Assembly: GCA_000017645.1 (NCBI GenBank)
Contig: CP000781.1
Location: 5,071,501 to 5,135,500 of the forward strand
Source: Xanthobacter autotrophicus Py2
Lineage (GTDB): Bacteria > Pseudomonadota > Alphaproteobacteria > Rhizobiales > Xanthobacteraceae
Direction: 5' to 3'
Length of the DNA stretch: 64,000 bases
Shown here: positions 39,403-51,416 of the stretch, piece after piece
Layout: each line of letters begins with the position of its first letter
How positions within the stretch are numbered: the stretch's first letter is position 1
Notes under the pieces: model-generated
Databases searched by the model: none
Told to the model about the DNA's origin: nothing
Seen by the model: the letters and a program-made list of their open reading frames with translations, nothing else
Position numbers and translations under genes: made by a program

Positions 39403-40017
39403 TCAAAGGCCCTGGCCGGGGCGCACCTTGACCACGTCCATGGCGGTCTTGGCGGTGCGCGCGACCTGCGCCGAGATATTCTGGCGCTTCACGTTCACCT
39501 TGTGGCGCAGGGTGAGCACGATGGCGCCGATCATGGCGACGAGAAGCACGAAGCCCGCCGCCTGGAAGAAGTAGATGTAGTCCGTGTAGAGCACCTGCCC
39601 GATGGCCTGGACGTTGCCCACGTCACCTGCGGACGGCGGCGCCGACTTCACCGCCGAAGCGACGCCCGGCCCCATCACCCAAGCCCCGGCGACAAGCACC
39701 AGCTCGGCGAGGAAGATGAGCCCGATCACGAGGCCCACCGGCAGGTATTGCAGGAAGCCCTGGCGCAGTTCCACGAAGTCCACGTCGAGCATCATCACGA
39801 CGAAGAGGAAGAGCACCGCCACCGCGCCCACATAGACCACCACCAGGATCAGCGCGAGGAACTCCGCACCGATCAGGATGAAGAGCCCCGCCGCGTTCAC
39901 GAAGGCGAGGATGAGGAACAGGACGGACTGCACCGGGTTGCGGGAGGAGATCACCATGAAGGCGGACGCCACCAGCACGAAGGCGAAGAGATAGAAAAAC
40001 GCTGCCGCGACGTTCAT
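39403..40017 (-). CDS. nuoJ: NADH-quinone oxidoreductase subunit J
   Basis: 204 residues, five helices, with the family segment [17 protein letters not shown]. Membrane-arm subunit near the quinone site. A 203-base spacer separates it from nuoI upstream, the longest gap inside the operon; I see no gene in that spacer. Confidence 0.95.
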   Translation of the reverse strand: MNVAAAFFYLFAFVLVASAFMVISSRNPVQSVLFLILAFVNAAGLFILIGAEFLALILVVVYVGAVAVLFLFVVMMLDVDFVELRQGFLQYLPVGLVIGLIFLAELVLVAGAWVMGPGVASAVKSAPPSAGDVGNVQAIGQVLYTDYIYFFQAAGFVLLVAMIGAIVLTLRHKVNVKRQNISAQVARTAKTAMDVVKVRPGQGL

Positions 40018-40220
40018 GCGCGAAGCCCCCCTCCCCGCGGCGCGCCCGCGCCGGTCATGTCCGGCCCCTTATGGCGGCCGGCCTGTCGATTGCCTTGACG
40101 CATCCCAAAAGTCCACTGTCGTGTCGTCGCGCAGGACGCGTGACGCTCGGCTGTCCCCCACTGCCGGCCGAAAGCCGACAACATCAATCCCGACCTTCCG
40201 GCCACCGGCCGGAAGCGCGC

Positions 40221-40709
40221 TCAGCGATACGGCGCATCCATGGCGATGGACCGCGCGATCTCGCGCTCCCACCGGTCGCCGTTCGCGAGCAGCTTTTCCT
40301 TGTCGTAATAAAGCTCTTCGCGGGTCTCGGCGGCGAATTCGAAGTTCGGCCCCTCGACGATGGCATCCACCGGGCAAGCCTCCTGGCAGAAGCCGCAATA
40401 GATGCACTTCACCATGTCGATGTCGTAACGGGTGGTGCGGCGCGTGCCGTCATTGCGGCGCGGACCGGCCTCGATGGTGATGGCCTGCGCCGGGCAGATG
40501 GCCTCGCACAGCTTGCAGGCGATGCAGCGCTCTTCCCCGTTGGGATAGCGGCGCAGCGCATGCTCGCCGCGAAAGCGCGGAGAGAGCGGCCCCTTCTCGA
40601 AGGGATAGTTCAGCGTCGCCTTGGGCTTGAAGAAATAGCGCATGGCGAGGAAGAAGCCGGAGACGAGCTCCGTCAGGAAGAGACCGCGCGCGGCCTGATC
40701 GAGCTTCAT
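40221..40709 (-). CDS. nuoI: NADH-quinone oxidoreductase subunit I
   Basis: 162 residues from the ATG at 40709. Two ferredoxin-type [4Fe-4S] motifs: C62-x2-C65-x2-C68-x3-C72 and C102-x2-C105-x2-C108-x3-C112. It links the peripheral electron chain (clusters N6a/N6b) to NuoB. Confidence 0.97.
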   Translation of the reverse strand: MKLDQAARGLFLTELVSGFFLAMRYFFKPKATLNYPFEKGPLSPRFRGEHALRRYPNGEERCIACKLCEAICPAQAITIEAGPRRNDGTRRTTRYDIDMVKCIYCGFCQEACPVDAIVEGPNFEFAAETREELYYDKEKLLANGDRWEREIARSIAMDAPYR

Positions 40710-40752
40710 GAACGCTCTCCCGAAGGGCAGTGCGGAAGAAGGACGGGCGCGG

Positions 40753-41772
40753 TCATCGCGGCGCCATCCCGGTGAAGTGCAGGACGCTCGCGACCACCAC
40801 CACGGCAACCAGGGAGATCGGCAGGAACACCTTCCAGCCGAGTCGCATGAGCTGGTCGTAGCGATAACGCGGCACCATGGCCTTCGCCATGGCGAAGAGG
40901 AAGAACATGAAGCACAGCTTGATGACGAACCACACCAGGCCCGGCACCCAGGTGAAGGGCGGGAACGGCAGCGGCGAGAGCCAGCCGCCGAGGAACAGGA
41001 TGGTCGCCATGGCGCACATGGTCATGATGGCCACGTACTCGCCGAGCATGAACAGCAGGTAGGGCGTCGAGCCGTACTCGGTCATGAAGCCGGCCACCAG
41101 CTCCGACTCCGCTTCCACGAGGTCGAAGGGCGGGCGGTTGGTCTCGGCAAGGGCCGAGATGAAGAAGATGACGAACATGGGCAGGAGCGGCAGGAAATAC
41201 CAGTTCAGCAGCCCGAACCGGCCGTTCTGCGCCTCAACGATCTGGGTCAGGTTCAGCGAGCCCGCGCACATCAGCACCGTGATGATCACGAAGCCGATGG
41301 AAACCTCGTAGGACACCATCTGCGCGGCGGAGCGGAGCGCCGCCAGGAAGGGATACTTCGAGTTGGACGCCCAGCCGCCCATGATGATGCCGTACACGCC
41401 CAGCGACGAGATCGCGAAGATATAGAGCACGCCCACGTTCAGGTCGGCGATCACCCAGCCCTTCGCCAGCGGCACAACCGCCCAGGCAGCAAGCGCCAGA
41501 ACGCAGGTCACCAGCGGGGCAAGCAGGAAGATCGCCTTGTTGGCGCCGGCCGGGATGGTCGGTTCCTTCAGCACGAACTTCAGAAGGTCGGCGAACGACT
41601 GGAACAGGCCGAAGGGGCCCACCACGTTCGGCCCGCGCCGCAGCTGCACCGCCGCCCAGATCTTGCGATCGGCGAGCAGGATGAAGGCGATGAAAATCAG
41701 GAGCGCCACGAGCAGAGCCAGGCTCTGCCCGAGGATGATCAGCACCTGGATAAGGGTATCCTGCCAGTTCAT
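40753..41772 (-). CDS. nuoH: NADH-quinone oxidoreductase subunit H
   Basis: 339 residues from the ATG at 41772 ([11 protein letters not shown]). Eight-helix subunit with [21 protein letters not shown] and [14 protein letters not shown], forming the quinone channel at the junction of the two complex I arms. Confidence 0.96.
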   Translation of the reverse strand: MNWQDTLIQVLIILGQSLALLVALLIFIAFILLADRKIWAAVQLRRGPNVVGPFGLFQSFADLLKFVLKEPTIPAGANKAIFLLAPLVTCVLALAAWAVVPLAKGWVIADLNVGVLYIFAISSLGVYGIIMGGWASNSKYPFLAALRSAAQMVSYEVSIGFVIITVLMCAGSLNLTQIVEAQNGRFGLLNWYFLPLLPMFVIFFISALAETNRPPFDLVEAESELVAGFMTEYGSTPYLLFMLGEYVAIMTMCAMATILFLGGWLSPLPFPPFTWVPGLVWFVIKLCFMFFLFAMAKAMVPRYRYDQLMRLGWKVFLPISLVAVVVVASVLHFTGMAPR

Positions 41773-41827
41773 GTCCTCGATCCCGTGCCGCTTGCAGCTG
41801 TCCCGTTCACCTGTGCCGCCATCCCCG

Positions 41828-43906
41828 TCACTCCGCTGCCTGCGCCGTCGCCGCAAGGCGCAGGGCAGAGCATTCGGCCATTACCGCGGAGGCGCGGGCG
41901 ATGGGGTTGGTGAGGAAGAAATCATCGATGGGCAGCGCGAACGCCGCCTTGTCCACGGTGCCGCCCGCCTGCGCAAGGGTGGCCACCGCCGCCGGATCGG
42001 CCGCCGCCACCTCGTCGATGTGGCCGAGGTGGGGATAGGCCGCGACCAGCTGGGCGCGCAAGGCCAGGACGTTGTCGAACGGCAGGGTCTGGCCGAGCAC
42101 GTCCGACAGGGCGCGCAGGATGGCCCAGTCCTCGCGGGCCTCACCGGGCGGGAAGGCGGCGCGGTTGGCGAACTGCACCCGGCCTTCCGTGTTCACATAG
42201 AGGCCGGACTTTTCCGGATAGGCCGCGCCGGGAAGGATCACGTCCGCCCGGTGCGCCCCGGTGTCGCCATGGGTGCCGAGATAGACCACGAAGGCGCCGG
42301 GGGCGACAGCCACCTCGTCGGCGCCCAGGAGGAAGGCAACGTCGAGCCCGCCCGGAGCGGTCATGGCCGCAACATCGAGCCCACCGGCGCCGGGCACCGC
42401 GCCCACGTCAAGAGCACCGACGCGGGCCGCGGCAGTGTGGAGCACCGCGAAGCCGTTCCAGCCGTCCTTCACCGCACCGCAGGCAACCGCCACTCGGGCC
42501 GTCAGCGCCAGCACGGCTGCACCGTCCGACCGCGCGAGAGCACCCTGCCCGACGATGATGAGCGGACGCTCAGCCTTGCGCAGCACCTCGCCAAAGGCGC
42601 CGGTGCCGGCGAGATCGGACAGGCTGTCCGGGCCGGCGCCGAGATATTCATAGGGGTAGGTGAGGTCCACCTTGGCGCCGATGAGGCCCACCTTCAGCCC
42701 GCCCTGCCGCCAACGCTTGCGCAGGCGCGCATTGAGGACCGAGGCCTCGTGGCGCGGATCCGTGCCCACCAGCAGGATGGCGTCCGCCTCGTCGATGCCG
42801 GCGATGGTGGGGTTGAACACATAGGTCGCTCGGCCCAGCGCAGGATCAAGCGCCGCGCCATCCTGGCGACAGTCGATGTTGGCCGAACCCAGCTTGCCGA
42901 TCAGCGTCTTGAGGGCGAAGACCTCTTCCACGCTGGCGAGGTCGCCGATGATGGCGCCGATCTTCGCCGCGGGCGCAGCCTTCACCTTGGCGGCGATGGC
43001 GGCGAACGCCTCGCTCCAGGATGCGGCGACCAGCCGGCTATCCTTGCGCACATAGGGCCGGTCGAGGCGCTGGACCTTCAGGCCGTCCCACACATAGCGG
43101 GACTTATCGGAGATCCACTCCTCGTTCACGACGTCGTTGTTGCGCGGCAGGATGCGCATGACCTCGCGGCCGCGGGTGTCGATGCGGATGTTGGAGCCCA
43201 CCGCGTCCATCACGTCGATGGACTCGGTCTTGATCAGCTCCCACGGCCGGGCATGGAACTGGTAGGGCTTGTGGGTGAGCGCGCCCACCGGGCACAGGTC
43301 CGCCACGTTGCCCTGCATCTCCGAGCGCATGGCGTGCTCGAGATAGGTGGTGATCTCCATGTCCTCGCCGCGGCCGATGGCACCGAGGTCGGGCACACCG
43401 GCGACTTCCGTGGAGAAGCGCACGCAGCGGGTGCACTGGATGCACCGGTTCATGGAGGTCCGCACCAGGGGGCCGATGTACTTGTCTTCGACCGCGCGCT
43501 TGTTCTCGGCGAAGCGCGAGGTGTCCGCGCCATAGGCCATGGCCTGGTCCTGCAGGTCGCACTCGCCGCCCTGGTCGCAGATCGGGCAATCCAGCGGGTG
43601 GTTGATGAGCAGGAACTCCATCACCCCTTCGCGCGCCTTCTTCACCATGGGGCTCTTGGTGAGCACCACGGGCGGCTCGCCGTTGGGGCCGGGACGCAGG
43701 TCCTTCACCGCCATGGCGCAGGACGCGGTGGGCTTGGGCGGGCCGCCCTTCACTTCCACCAGGCACATGCGGCAATTGCCGGCAATGGACAGCCGCTCAT
43801 GGAAGCAGAAGCGCGGAATCTCGACGCCCGCCGCCTCGCACGCCTGGAGCAGCGTGTATTCGGCCGGGACATCGACTTCTGTGCCGTCGACGACGATCTT
43901 CGCCAT
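41828..43906 (-). CDS. nuoG: NADH-quinone oxidoreductase subunit G
   Basis: 692 residues from the ATG at 43906. N-terminal ferredoxin domain with CRMCLVEV, then [18 protein letters not shown] and [10 protein letters not shown] cluster motifs, and a molybdopterin-oxidoreductase-like domain without cofactor. Carries clusters N1b, N4 and N5. Confidence 0.96.
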   Translation of the reverse strand: MAKIVVDGTEVDVPAEYTLLQACEAAGVEIPRFCFHERLSIAGNCRMCLVEVKGGPPKPTASCAMAVKDLRPGPNGEPPVVLTKSPMVKKAREGVMEFLLINHPLDCPICDQGGECDLQDQAMAYGADTSRFAENKRAVEDKYIGPLVRTSMNRCIQCTRCVRFSTEVAGVPDLGAIGRGEDMEITTYLEHAMRSEMQGNVADLCPVGALTHKPYQFHARPWELIKTESIDVMDAVGSNIRIDTRGREVMRILPRNNDVVNEEWISDKSRYVWDGLKVQRLDRPYVRKDSRLVAASWSEAFAAIAAKVKAAPAAKIGAIIGDLASVEEVFALKTLIGKLGSANIDCRQDGAALDPALGRATYVFNPTIAGIDEADAILLVGTDPRHEASVLNARLRKRWRQGGLKVGLIGAKVDLTYPYEYLGAGPDSLSDLAGTGAFGEVLRKAERPLIIVGQGALARSDGAAVLALTARVAVACGAVKDGWNGFAVLHTAAARVGALDVGAVPGAGGLDVAAMTAPGGLDVAFLLGADEVAVAPGAFVVYLGTHGDTGAHRADVILPGAAYPEKSGLYVNTEGRVQFANRAAFPPGEAREDWAILRALSDVLGQTLPFDNVLALRAQLVAAYPHLGHIDEVAAADPAAVATLAQAGGTVDKAAFALPIDDFFLTNPIARASAVMAECSALRLAATAQAAE

Positions 43907-44024
43907 CACTTCCACCTCGCCTTGTGCCGCGCCATGCGCGGCGGGAAACCCAGCGCAGCGCGCCCAGCCTCCCGTGTCAGTCCCCTTCCCGCCTGTCGCG
44001 ACGCGCGCGCCACGCGGGACGTTC

Positions 44025-45326
44025 TCACTCCGCCGCCACCGGAACCGGGTCCGGATGCGGGTTGGCGGCATATTGGTCGATCCGCTCTTCGATCACGTGA
44101 CGATAGTGGCGGATGAGGCCCTGGACCGGCCACGCGGCGGCATCGCCGAGCGCGCAGATGGTGTGGCCCTCAATCTGGGTCGTCACTTCCAGCAGCATGT
44201 CGATCTCGCGCTTCTGGGCGCGGCCCTCGGCCATGCGGTTGACCACGCGCCACATCCAGCCGGTGCCTTCGCGGCAGGGCGTGCACTGGCCGCAGCTCTC
44301 GTGCTTGAAGAAGGCGGAGATGCGGGCGATCGCCTTAATGATGTCCGTGGACTTGTCCATCACCAGCACGCCCGCGGTGCCGAGGGACGACTTCACCGCG
44401 CGGGTGCCGTCGAAATCCATGATCAGGTCGGCGCACTGTTCCGCCGGGATCACCGGGCAGGATGCGCCGCCGGGGATGATGCCGAGCAGGTTGTCCCAGC
44501 CGCCGCGCACGCCGCCGCCATGCTTGTCGACCAGCTCCCGGAACGGGATGCTCATGGCTTCTTCCACCACGCAGGGCGTGTTCACGTGACCGGCCAGGCT
44601 GAACAGCTTGGTGCCCACGTTGTTCGGCCGGCCGATGGAGGAGAACCACGCCGCCCCGCGCCGCAGGATGGTGGGGGCGACCGCGATGCTCTCCACGTTG
44701 TTCACCGTGGTCGGGCAGCCGTACAGGCCCATGTTCGCGGGGAACGGGGGCTTCAGGCGTGGCATGCCCTTCTTGCCCTCGAGGCTCTCCAGCAGTGCGG
44801 TCTCTTCGCCGCAGATATAGGCGCCGGCGCCGTGGTGCACGTAGAGGTCGAAGGGGTAGTCGTGGATGTTGCTCTTGCCGATGAGGCCGGCGTCATAGGC
44901 CTCGTCGATGGCCGCCTGCAGTCGCTTGCGCTCGAAGATGTATTCCCCGCGCACATAGATGTAGGCGGCATGCGCACCCATGGCGAAGGAGGCGATCAGG
45001 CAGCCCTCGATCAGCGTATGCGGATCGTTGCGCATGATCTCCCGGTCCTTGCAGGTGCCGGGCTCGGATTCGTCGGCGTTCACCACCAGATAGTGGGGGC
45101 GCCCGTCGGACTGCTTGGGCATGAAGGACCACTTCATGCCGGTGGAGAAGCCGGCCCCGCCGCGACCACGCAGGCCGGAGGTCTTCATCTCGTTGATGAT
45201 CCAATCGCGGCCCTTCTCCAGGATGGCCTTGGTGCCGTCCCAGTTGCCACGGGCGCGCGCGCCCTTCAGGCCGAAATCCTGAAGGCCGTAGATATTGGTG
45301 AAGATGCGGTCCTTGTCGGCGAGCAT
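44025..45326 (-). CDS. nuoF: NADH-quinone oxidoreductase subunit F
   Basis: 433 residues from the ATG at 45326 (MLADKDRIF); a GTG at 45335, overlapping the nuoE stop, is an alternative start three codons earlier. NADH/FMN site [16 protein letters not shown], and the [4Fe-4S] N3 motif [12 protein letters not shown]. It is the NADH-oxidising subunit. Confidence 0.96.
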   Translation of the reverse strand: MLADKDRIFTNIYGLQDFGLKGARARGNWDGTKAILEKGRDWIINEMKTSGLRGRGGAGFSTGMKWSFMPKQSDGRPHYLVVNADESEPGTCKDREIMRNDPHTLIEGCLIASFAMGAHAAYIYVRGEYIFERKRLQAAIDEAYDAGLIGKSNIHDYPFDLYVHHGAGAYICGEETALLESLEGKKGMPRLKPPFPANMGLYGCPTTVNNVESIAVAPTILRRGAAWFSSIGRPNNVGTKLFSLAGHVNTPCVVEEAMSIPFRELVDKHGGGVRGGWDNLLGIIPGGASCPVIPAEQCADLIMDFDGTRAVKSSLGTAGVLVMDKSTDIIKAIARISAFFKHESCGQCTPCREGTGWMWRVVNRMAEGRAQKREIDMLLEVTTQIEGHTICALGDAAAWPVQGLIRHYRHVIEERIDQYAANPHPDPVPVAAE

Positions 45327-45331
45327 GGCGG

Positions 45332-46021
45332 TCACTCCCCGGAGGTCGGCGCGAAGGCGCCGGATGTGGGGGCCTCGGCCGCGGGAGCCGCAGGCGCCTC
45401 GGGCGCGACGGCGTGCGCATAGAGCGCCGGATCGGACAGCACCCGTGCGCCGCCCTCGGGCTCGGAGCCACGGCGCGAATTCTGCGGGCCGACCTTCACC
45501 GGACGGCCGGCGGCGAGATCATCGAGCAGCTTCTCGAAATTCTCGGGCGTCAGGTCTTCGTAGTAATCGTCGTTGATCTGGACCATGGGGGCGTTGGTAC
45601 AGGCACCCAGGCACTCCACCTCAAGCCAGGAGAAGGTGCCATCGGCGGAAACGTGCCGCTCGTGGCCGATCTTCTTCTCGCACACATGCTTGATGGCTTC
45701 GGCGCCGCGCAGCATGCAGGGGGTCGTCCCGCACAGCTGCACGAAATACTTCCCCACCGGTTCCAGGTTGAACATGGTGTAGAAGGTGGCGATCTCCAGC
45801 ACGCGGATGTTCGCCATGCCGAGGCGCTCCGCCACGGCGCGTATGGCCGGCTCGGGCAGCCAGCCGCCGGCGGCCTTCTGGGTTTCCCAGAGCAGCGGCA
45901 CGACGGCGCTGGCCTGGCGGCCCTCGGGATATTTCGCGATCAGCTTCTGGGCGATGGCCTCAAGCTCCGGCGTGATGTCGAAGCTCTCGGGCTGCTCTGC
46001 GGCGAGGCGGCGGACGGACAT
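45332..46021 (-). CDS. nuoE: NADH-quinone oxidoreductase subunit E
   Basis: 229 residues. Thioredoxin-like [2Fe-2S] (N1a) domain with C97, C102, C137 and C141. The C-terminal 40 residues are an Ala/Pro-rich extension ([16 protein letters not shown]) that is not needed for the fold and varies between species. Confidence 0.95.
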   Translation of the reverse strand: MSVRRLAAEQPESFDITPELEAIAQKLIAKYPEGRQASAVVPLLWETQKAAGGWLPEPAIRAVAERLGMANIRVLEIATFYTMFNLEPVGKYFVQLCGTTPCMLRGAEAIKHVCEKKIGHERHVSADGTFSWLEVECLGACTNAPMVQINDDYYEDLTPENFEKLLDDLAAGRPVKVGPQNSRRGSEPEGGARVLSDPALYAHAVAPEAPAAPAAEAPTSGAFAPTSGE

Positions 46022-46140
46022 GGCTCAGATCCCGGAACGTGCGGCGCACGAAGCGTGCGCCGGCATCGGGCGGCAAGAAACGCGGCGACAGGAAACCCGG
46101 CGGCGAGAAACCCGGCGGAAAGACAGGGCGAGGCGGGCCA
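46022..46140. repeat. Short imperfect tandem repeats between nuoD and nuoE
   Basis: Within this 119-base spacer, three to four degenerate units of about 15 bases of the type gaaacccggcggc(g/a)a follow one another at about 46065-46130. No gene is seen. The repeats could be slippage-generated. Confidence 0.5.
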
Positions 46141-47349
46141 TCAGCGGTCCACCTCCCCGAACACGATGTCGAGCGAGCCCAGCACCGCCGACACGTCGGC
46201 GAGCATGTGACCACGACACAGGAAATCCATCGCCTGAAGGTGGGCGAAGCCCGGAGCGCGGATCTTGCAGCGGTAAGGCTTGTTGGTGCCGTCCGAGACC
46301 AGATAGACGCCGAATTCGCCTTTGGGCGCCTCAACCGCGGCGTACACGTCGCCGGCCGGGACGTGGAAGCCCTCGGTGTAGAGCTTGAAGTGGTGGATGA
46401 GCGCTTCCATGGAGCGCTTCATCTCGCCCCGCTTGGGCGGCACGATCTTGTTGTCCGTGGTGGAGACCGGGCCGGCCTCCTTCAGCAGGCGTTCCACGCA
46501 CTGCTTCATGATCTTGGTGGACTGGCGCATCTCTTCCATGCGCACCACGTAGCGGTCGTAGCAGTCGCCGTGCTTGCCGATGGGGATGTCGAAGTCCAGC
46601 TCGGAATAGCACTCATAGGGCTGGGCGCGGCGCAGGTCCCAGGCCGCGCCGGAGCCGCGCACCATCACGCCCGAGAAGCCCCAGGCCAGCGCGTCCTCCA
46701 GCGACACCACGCCGATGTCCACGGTGCGCTGCTTGAAGATGCGGTTCTCGGTGACGAGGCCGTCGAGATCGTCCAGCAGCTTCAGGAACGGGTCGCAGAA
46801 GGCGCCAATATCCTCCACCAGCGCGCGCGGCAGGTCCTGGTGCACGCCGCCGGGACGGAAATAGGCCGCGTGCATGCGGCTGCCCGAGGCGCGCTCATAG
46901 AAGATCATGAGCTTCTCACGCTCCTCGAAGCCCCACAGCGGCGGGGTCAGCGCGCCCACGTCCATGGCGAACGTGGTGACGTTGAGGAGGTGGGAGAGCA
47001 GGCGCCCGATCTCGGAATACAGCACGCGGATGAGCTGGCCGCGCTTGGGCACCTCGATGCCCAGGAGCTTTTCCGCCGCGAGGCAGAAGGCGTGCTCCTG
47101 GTTCATGGGCGCGCAATAGTCGAGCCGGTCGAAATAGGGCACAGCCTGCAGATAGGTCTTGGCCTCGATCAGCTTCTCGGTGCCGCGGTGCAGGAGGCCG
47201 ATATGCGGGTCCACCCGCTCGACCACCTCGCCGTCCAGTTCCAGCACGAGGCGCAGCACGCCATGCGCAGCAGGGTGCTGCGGGCCGAAATTGATCTGGA
47301 AGTTACGGACCTTGTCGGCCGGCTTCATCTCGTCGGCGATGTCAACCAT
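46141..47349 (-). CDS. nuoD: NADH-quinone oxidoreductase subunit D
   Basis: 402 residues, the 49-kDa subunit that with NuoB lines the quinone pocket ([21 protein letters not shown] at the start, DIVFGEVDR at the end). Separate from nuoC, unlike the fused NuoCD of enterobacteria. Confidence 0.97.
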   Translation of the reverse strand: MVDIADEMKPADKVRNFQINFGPQHPAAHGVLRLVLELDGEVVERVDPHIGLLHRGTEKLIEAKTYLQAVPYFDRLDYCAPMNQEHAFCLAAEKLLGIEVPKRGQLIRVLYSEIGRLLSHLLNVTTFAMDVGALTPPLWGFEEREKLMIFYERASGSRMHAAYFRPGGVHQDLPRALVEDIGAFCDPFLKLLDDLDGLVTENRIFKQRTVDIGVVSLEDALAWGFSGVMVRGSGAAWDLRRAQPYECYSELDFDIPIGKHGDCYDRYVVRMEEMRQSTKIMKQCVERLLKEAGPVSTTDNKIVPPKRGEMKRSMEALIHHFKLYTEGFHVPAGDVYAAVEAPKGEFGVYLVSDGTNKPYRCKIRAPGFAHLQAMDFLCRGHMLADVSAVLGSLDIVFGEVDR

Positions 47350-47360
47350 AAGGCGCTCCC

Positions 47361-47990
47361 TCAGCCGGCCTTGGGGGGAACGGGCGGCTGGCCCGAGGCC
47401 TTCTCGTCACCGGGAAGGACGTATTCCACGCCCTCCCACGGGGAGAGGAAGTCGAAGTTGCGGAATTCCTGCGGCAGGCGCACCGGCTCGTAGACCACGC
47501 GCTTCTGCTCGTCGTCGTAGCGCACCTCCACGAAGCCCGTGGTCGGGAAGTCCTTGCGCAGGGGATGCCCGTCGAAGCCGTAGTCGGTGAGCAGTCGGCG
47601 CAGTTCCGGGTGTCCGGTGAACAGGATGCCATACATGTCATAGGCCTCCCGCTCGAACCAGTTGGCACCGGGAAAGACCGAGCAGATGGAGGGAACCGGG
47701 GTGTCCTCGTCGGTCTCCACCTTCAGGCGGATGCGCACGTTCTGCTTCAACGACAGCAGGTGGTAGACCACGTCAAACCGCTTCTCGCGGGCCGGATAGT
47801 CCACGCCGCACACGTCCACGATGCAGTGGAACAGGCAGGCCGGATCATCCCGCAGGAAGGTGGCCACCTTGACGATCTGCGCCGGATCGATCTGCAGCGT
47901 CAGCTCGCCATGGGCCACGAGAGAGCCGAGCACGGCGCCCGAAAGGGCCGCCGATACGTGCGCCGCGAGGTCGTTGAGGGTCTCGTCCAT
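47361..47990 (-). CDS. nuoC: NADH-quinone oxidoreductase subunit C
   Basis: 209 residues, the 30-kDa subunit, with the signature [37 protein letters not shown]. Structural part of the peripheral arm; 11 bases before nuoD. Confidence 0.96.
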   Translation of the reverse strand: MDETLNDLAAHVSAALSGAVLGSLVAHGELTLQIDPAQIVKVATFLRDDPACLFHCIVDVCGVDYPAREKRFDVVYHLLSLKQNVRIRLKVETDEDTPVPSICSVFPGANWFEREAYDMYGILFTGHPELRRLLTDYGFDGHPLRKDFPTTGFVEVRYDDEQKRVVYEPVRLPQEFRNFDFLSPWEGVEYVLPGDEKASGQPPVPPKAG

Positions 47991-48005
47991 CGAAATGCTC
48001 CCGGC

Positions 48006-48590
48006 TCAGCGCTCGATGGTGCCGATGCGGCGGATCTTCTTCTGCAGCAGCAGCACGCCATACAGCAGCGCTTCCGCAGTGGGCGGGCAGCCCGGCACGT
48101 AGATGTCCACCGGCACGATGCGATCACAGCCGCGCACCACCGCATAGGAGAAGTGGTAGTAGCCGCCGCCATTGGCGCAGGAGCCCATGGAGATGACGTA
48201 GCGCGGCTCCGGCATCTGGTCGTAGACCTTGCGCAGGGCCGGGGCCATCTTGTTGGTCAGCGTGCCGGCGACGATCATCACGTCCGACTGGCGCGGCGAG
48301 GCGCGCGGCGCGAAACCGAAGCGCTCCACGTCGTAGCGTGGCATGGAGACCTGCATCATCTCCACGGCGCAGCAGGCGAGGCCGAAGGTCATCCACATGA
48401 GCGAGCCGGTGCGCGCCCAGGTGATGAGGTCGTCGGCGGTGGTCAGGATGAAGCCCTTGTCCGCCAGCTCGGAATTGATCTCCTTAAAGAAGGGATCATC
48501 CGCGCCCACGGGGCGGCCGGTGGAGGGATCGACGATGCCCTGGGGGGCCTGTGCGATCTCGGGCTTGGTGGCCGAAGGGGTCAGTCCCAT
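48006..48590 (-). CDS. nuoB: NADH-quinone oxidoreductase subunit B
   Basis: 194 residues from the ATG at 48590, overlapping the nuoA end by ten bases. Cluster N2 ligands C73-C74, C138 and C168 ([20 protein letters not shown]). N2 passes electrons to quinone. Confidence 0.97.
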   Translation of the reverse strand: MGLTPSATKPEIAQAPQGIVDPSTGRPVGADDPFFKEINSELADKGFILTTADDLITWARTGSLMWMTFGLACCAVEMMQVSMPRYDVERFGFAPRASPRQSDVMIVAGTLTNKMAPALRKVYDQMPEPRYVISMGSCANGGGYYHFSYAVVRGCDRIVPVDIYVPGCPPTAEALLYGVLLLQKKIRRIGTIER

Positions 48591-48946
48591 TCCAGAGCTC
48601 CCTTGCGCCATTCGTAGATGAAGCCAACGGTGAGGACACCGAGGAAGGTCATCATCGACCAGAAGCCGAGGTCGCCGAGGCCACCGAACATGATGGCCCA
48701 CGGAAACAGGAAGGCCACTTCCAGGTCGAAGATGATGAAGAGGATCGCGACGAGATAGAAGCGCGCGTCAAACGTCATGCGCGCATCGTCGAACGCATTG
48801 AAGCCGCATTCGTAGGCCGACAGTTTCTCCGGATCCGGATTCTGATAGGCCACGAGAAAAGGCGACACGAGCAGAGCGAGCCCGATCACCAGCGACACGC
48901 CGATGAAGATCACCACCGGCAAATAATCCATGAGCAACGCGTTCAT
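48581..48946 (-). CDS. nuoA: NADH-quinone oxidoreductase subunit A
   Basis: 121 residues from the ATG at 48946, three helices, with YECGF and [12 protein letters not shown]. First gene of the complex I operon, which runs nuoA-N, birA, rnj, mce, DUF1467 on the minus strand. AGGTG precedes the start. Confidence 0.96.
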   Translation of the reverse strand: MNALLMDYLPVVIFIGVSLVIGLALLVSPFLVAYQNPDPEKLSAYECGFNAFDDARMTFDARFYLVAILFIIFDLEVAFLFPWAIMFGGLGDLGFWSMMTFLGVLTVGFIYEWRKGALEWD

Positions 48947-49495
48947 TTTGCTCGCACCTCGGGGCGCTGGATCGGGGCTAGAAGCGGCGCAGATCGTCAG
49001 ATCGCGACGATCGGGCGATGCGCTTGAAGCGGTACCGCGCCGTTCGGCTAGAGGAATTCGAAACGACGCCGCAGCCTTATCGCAGCGCCAGATGGGAGGC
49101 AAGTGCGCGCTTAGGCGAAGGTGATGTCCCTCGCCGGTGCGGAGGGAGCGCGGGCGTGGGGCGCGGTCACGGCATCCTGCCTCGTCTCAGCTCGAACAGC
49201 CGGCAAAACGGGTGAGCACGGGCTTTCGCAGCAGCAGCGGGCGACGGCGCGCGGAACCAGTCGCCCCGGCCCCGCACGCCTTGCCGGCGTCCTGCGTGGC
49301 ACCATGCGACACAATGCCTTGTGGATGTCCTGATGCTTCGTTCGCAGCCGGTTGAGCGGGCGACGGAGCGGAAGCGATCCCCTTCCCGCAGCTTCGGAAT
49401 CGGCTGCTGCCGAACCCGCATTCCACGCAACAGCACCATTGGCAGGGCCGGGAGCGGTCCGGGATCACGGCATCGATATGTGATGGGAAACTTTC

Positions 49496-49530
49496 AGCGC
49501 GCGCACCGGACCAGCCGGACGCGCGCTTTT
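49496..49530 (+). terminator. Stem-loop with T-run, plus strand, without an upstream gene
   Basis: agcgcgcg and cgcgcgct pair exactly; an inner ccgg/ccgg extends the fold, and TTTT follows. No plus-strand gene precedes it, so it may end an unannotated small RNA or simply be fortuitous. Confidence 0.45.
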
Positions 49531-49570
49531 GGCGAGCGGTTGAACGGCCACACGATAGTGCACTGCGAAG

Positions 49571-49606
49571 TCCCGGCCGGCGCGAGGTGAGTCGCGCCGG
49601 TCGGGA
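49571..49606 (-). terminator. 14-bp stem-loop after the DUF3300 gene
   Basis: tcccggccggcgcg and cgcgccggtcggga pair over 14 positions with one G-T, loop of 8, 25 bases past the DUF3300 stop on the minus strand. Confidence 0.55.
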
Positions 49607-49631
49607 TCGAACGGCCCTTCAGGCCATGGCG

Positions 49632-51266
49632 TCAGCGACGCCCGCCGCGACCGCCGCCACCACCGCGCGGCCTTACCGCGCCACCACCCTTCGGTCCGCC
49701 GCCAGAGCGCATCTGCGGCGCGCGGCCGGGGTGCCCTCCTCCGCCGGACCGCATCTGCTGCGGATGGACGGACGGCGGTCGCCCGCCGCCACCGCTCCTC
49801 TTCATCTGCGATCCGCCACCGGACGAACCTTTCTTCACGCCGCTGGAGCCGCGCTTCGTGCCCGCACCGCCAGCCTTGCCGGAACTGCCGGTCTTGGCGG
49901 AACCGCCCGGCTTGCCGGAGCCTCCATACTGACCCGCACTGCCAGGCTTGCCCGCGCCGCCGGGACCGCCGGGACCGCCGGGCTTGCCGACTCCTCCAGC
50001 GCCGCCGGGGCCACCCGGCTTGCCCGGCCCTCCGGGACCGCCCGTAAATCCCGGACCACCCGGACCTCCGGGTTTGCCCGGTCCGCCCGGACCACCGATG
50101 CCACCGGGACCGCCCGGTTTACCCGGACCACCGGGACCACCGATGCCGCCGGGGCCTCCGGGTTTACCCGGACCGCCCGGACCGCCCGGCTTGCCCGGAA
50201 GCGGCTTGCCGGGATTAGGCTTCCAGGGCTGGCCGCCCCCCGGGCCGGGGCCGCCCCAATGACCCGGACCGCCCGGGCCGCCCGGACCGCCTGGACCACC
50301 TGGACCACCTGGACCACCAGGGCCGCCAGGGCCGCCCGGCCAGCCGCCCGGACCACCCGGCCAGCCACCCGGAGGGGGCGGCGGCGGCGGGCGCCAGCCG
50401 GGATAGCCGGGCCACACCGGCGGATAGACCCAGCCGCGTCCCCAGTTCCATGAGTTGTTCCAGGCATTGCCCACCAGCACGCCCGCCCCGAAGGCCAGCA
50501 GCCCCACGCCGGCGGCGGTGTAGATGGTCGAATAGTCGTATTCGGGCACATAGAGCACGGTGGGGTCGGCGGAGGTGATGTAGACCACGCTGCGCCCGCC
50601 CTCCTCGCGCCGGGTCACCACCTGCTTGTCGTTGGTCTTGAGCGAGCCCACCGCCTCGGCCTTGGCGCGCAGCGCCTGAATGGCCACCGAGACGTCCTCG
50701 GGCTGCGTCACGAAGGCGAAGCCGATGGACTGGGTCGATTCCAGATCCTCGTTCAGCTTCGCGACCACGGAGGGAAAGCGCACCATCGCCTTCACCGAGG
50801 GATCCCACTTCTGGGTGTCGGCGCCGGAGAAGTCGCCCTTCTTCACCGCGCTCTTGTTGCGCTCGATCCAGCGCTGGGCCTGCACCAGATCCAGCGGATA
50901 GACCGTCGCCGGCAGCAACTGCGCCAGCAGGCTGTCCGGATAGAGGGCGTAAGGGGCGAGCAGCGTCTCCAGCTCGGCAAGCGTGTAGCGCAGCTGGGCG
51001 TCCTGCCCCGCGGCCGGGGGCGGCGCGGCGGCGCCCGCATCCGGTGCCGGCATGGGGGCGGCCGGCATGGGAGGTGCAGGACTGGGGGGCTCCGGCGTGG
51101 GAGCGACGGCAGGTGGTGGCGGCGCGGCAACGGCCGGCTGCCCCGCATCGGGCGGCGGCGGCGATTGCGCCAGGGCCGGATAGACGCTGGTGGTCCACCC
51201 GAATGCCAATGCGACCGCGAGGCGCGACCACCCCGCAAGTTCCCGGCGACGACCGGACATTGCCAT
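49632..51266 (-). CDS. DUF3300 protein with a collagen-like Gly-Pro repeat tail
   Basis: 544 residues from the ATG at 51266 with GGGAGG before it. Signal peptide (cleavage near YPALA-QS), a Pro/Ala-rich linker, then the DUF3300 domain at about 90-255 ([35 protein letters not shown]...). The last 270 residues are low-complexity: a long run of GGPGGP and GPGKPG triplets that reads like collagen, then a basic Ser/Lys/Gly-rich end. Predicted envelope protein of unknown function. The repeats make the opposite strand open as well; that frame is not considered real. Confidence 0.85.
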   Translation of the reverse strand: MAMSGRRRELAGWSRLAVALAFGWTTSVYPALAQSPPPPDAGQPAVAAPPPPAVAPTPEPPSPAPPMPAAPMPAPDAGAAAPPPAAGQDAQLRYTLAELETLLAPYALYPDSLLAQLLPATVYPLDLVQAQRWIERNKSAVKKGDFSGADTQKWDPSVKAMVRFPSVVAKLNEDLESTQSIGFAFVTQPEDVSVAIQALRAKAEAVGSLKTNDKQVVTRREEGGRSVVYITSADPTVLYVPEYDYSTIYTAAGVGLLAFGAGVLVGNAWNNSWNWGRGWVYPPVWPGYPGWRPPPPPPPGGWPGGPGGWPGGPGGPGGPGGPGGPGGPGGPGGPGHWGGPGPGGGQPWKPNPGKPLPGKPGGPGGPGKPGGPGGIGGPGGPGKPGGPGGIGGPGGPGKPGGPGGPGFTGGPGGPGKPGGPGGAGGVGKPGGPGGPGGAGKPGSAGQYGGSGKPGGSAKTGSSGKAGGAGTKRGSSGVKKGSSGGGSQMKRSGGGGRPPSVHPQQMRSGGGGHPGRAPQMRSGGGPKGGGAVRPRGGGGGRGGRR

Positions 51267-51416
51267 GATGACCTCCCTTGTCCCCGGACGCCTGAGAACG
51301 CAAACGTCAGGTGGCCGGGCAGGTTGGTACGGAAGCCGGGGCGCGGCCCGATCGGCCGCCGCCAAGGCCCGCACGAGGCAGACAATGCGAAATTCCAAAG
51401 GCCCCGTCTACTCGGG

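Larger units (their letters stand above)
48947..49631. promoter_or_regulatory. Spacer holding the nuo promoter and the end of the DUF3300 gene
   Basis: 685 bases without a supported gene. The nuo promoter must lie here, just right of 48946, but no clear -35/-10 stands out. Two stem-loops are visible: 49496-49530, with a T-run on the plus strand, and 49571-49606 just past the DUF3300 stop. Confidence 0.45.

Noticed and set aside
49632..50340. CRISPR-like array suspicion from regular repeats
   Set aside because: The repeats are codon triplets for Gly and Pro without spacers; no cas genes anywhere in the window.
49587..50453. Plus-strand Thr/Ala-rich frame opposite the DUF3300 gene
   Set aside because: Produced by reading the Gly-Pro codon repeats in reverse; the minus strand has signal peptide, domain and Shine-Dalgarno.
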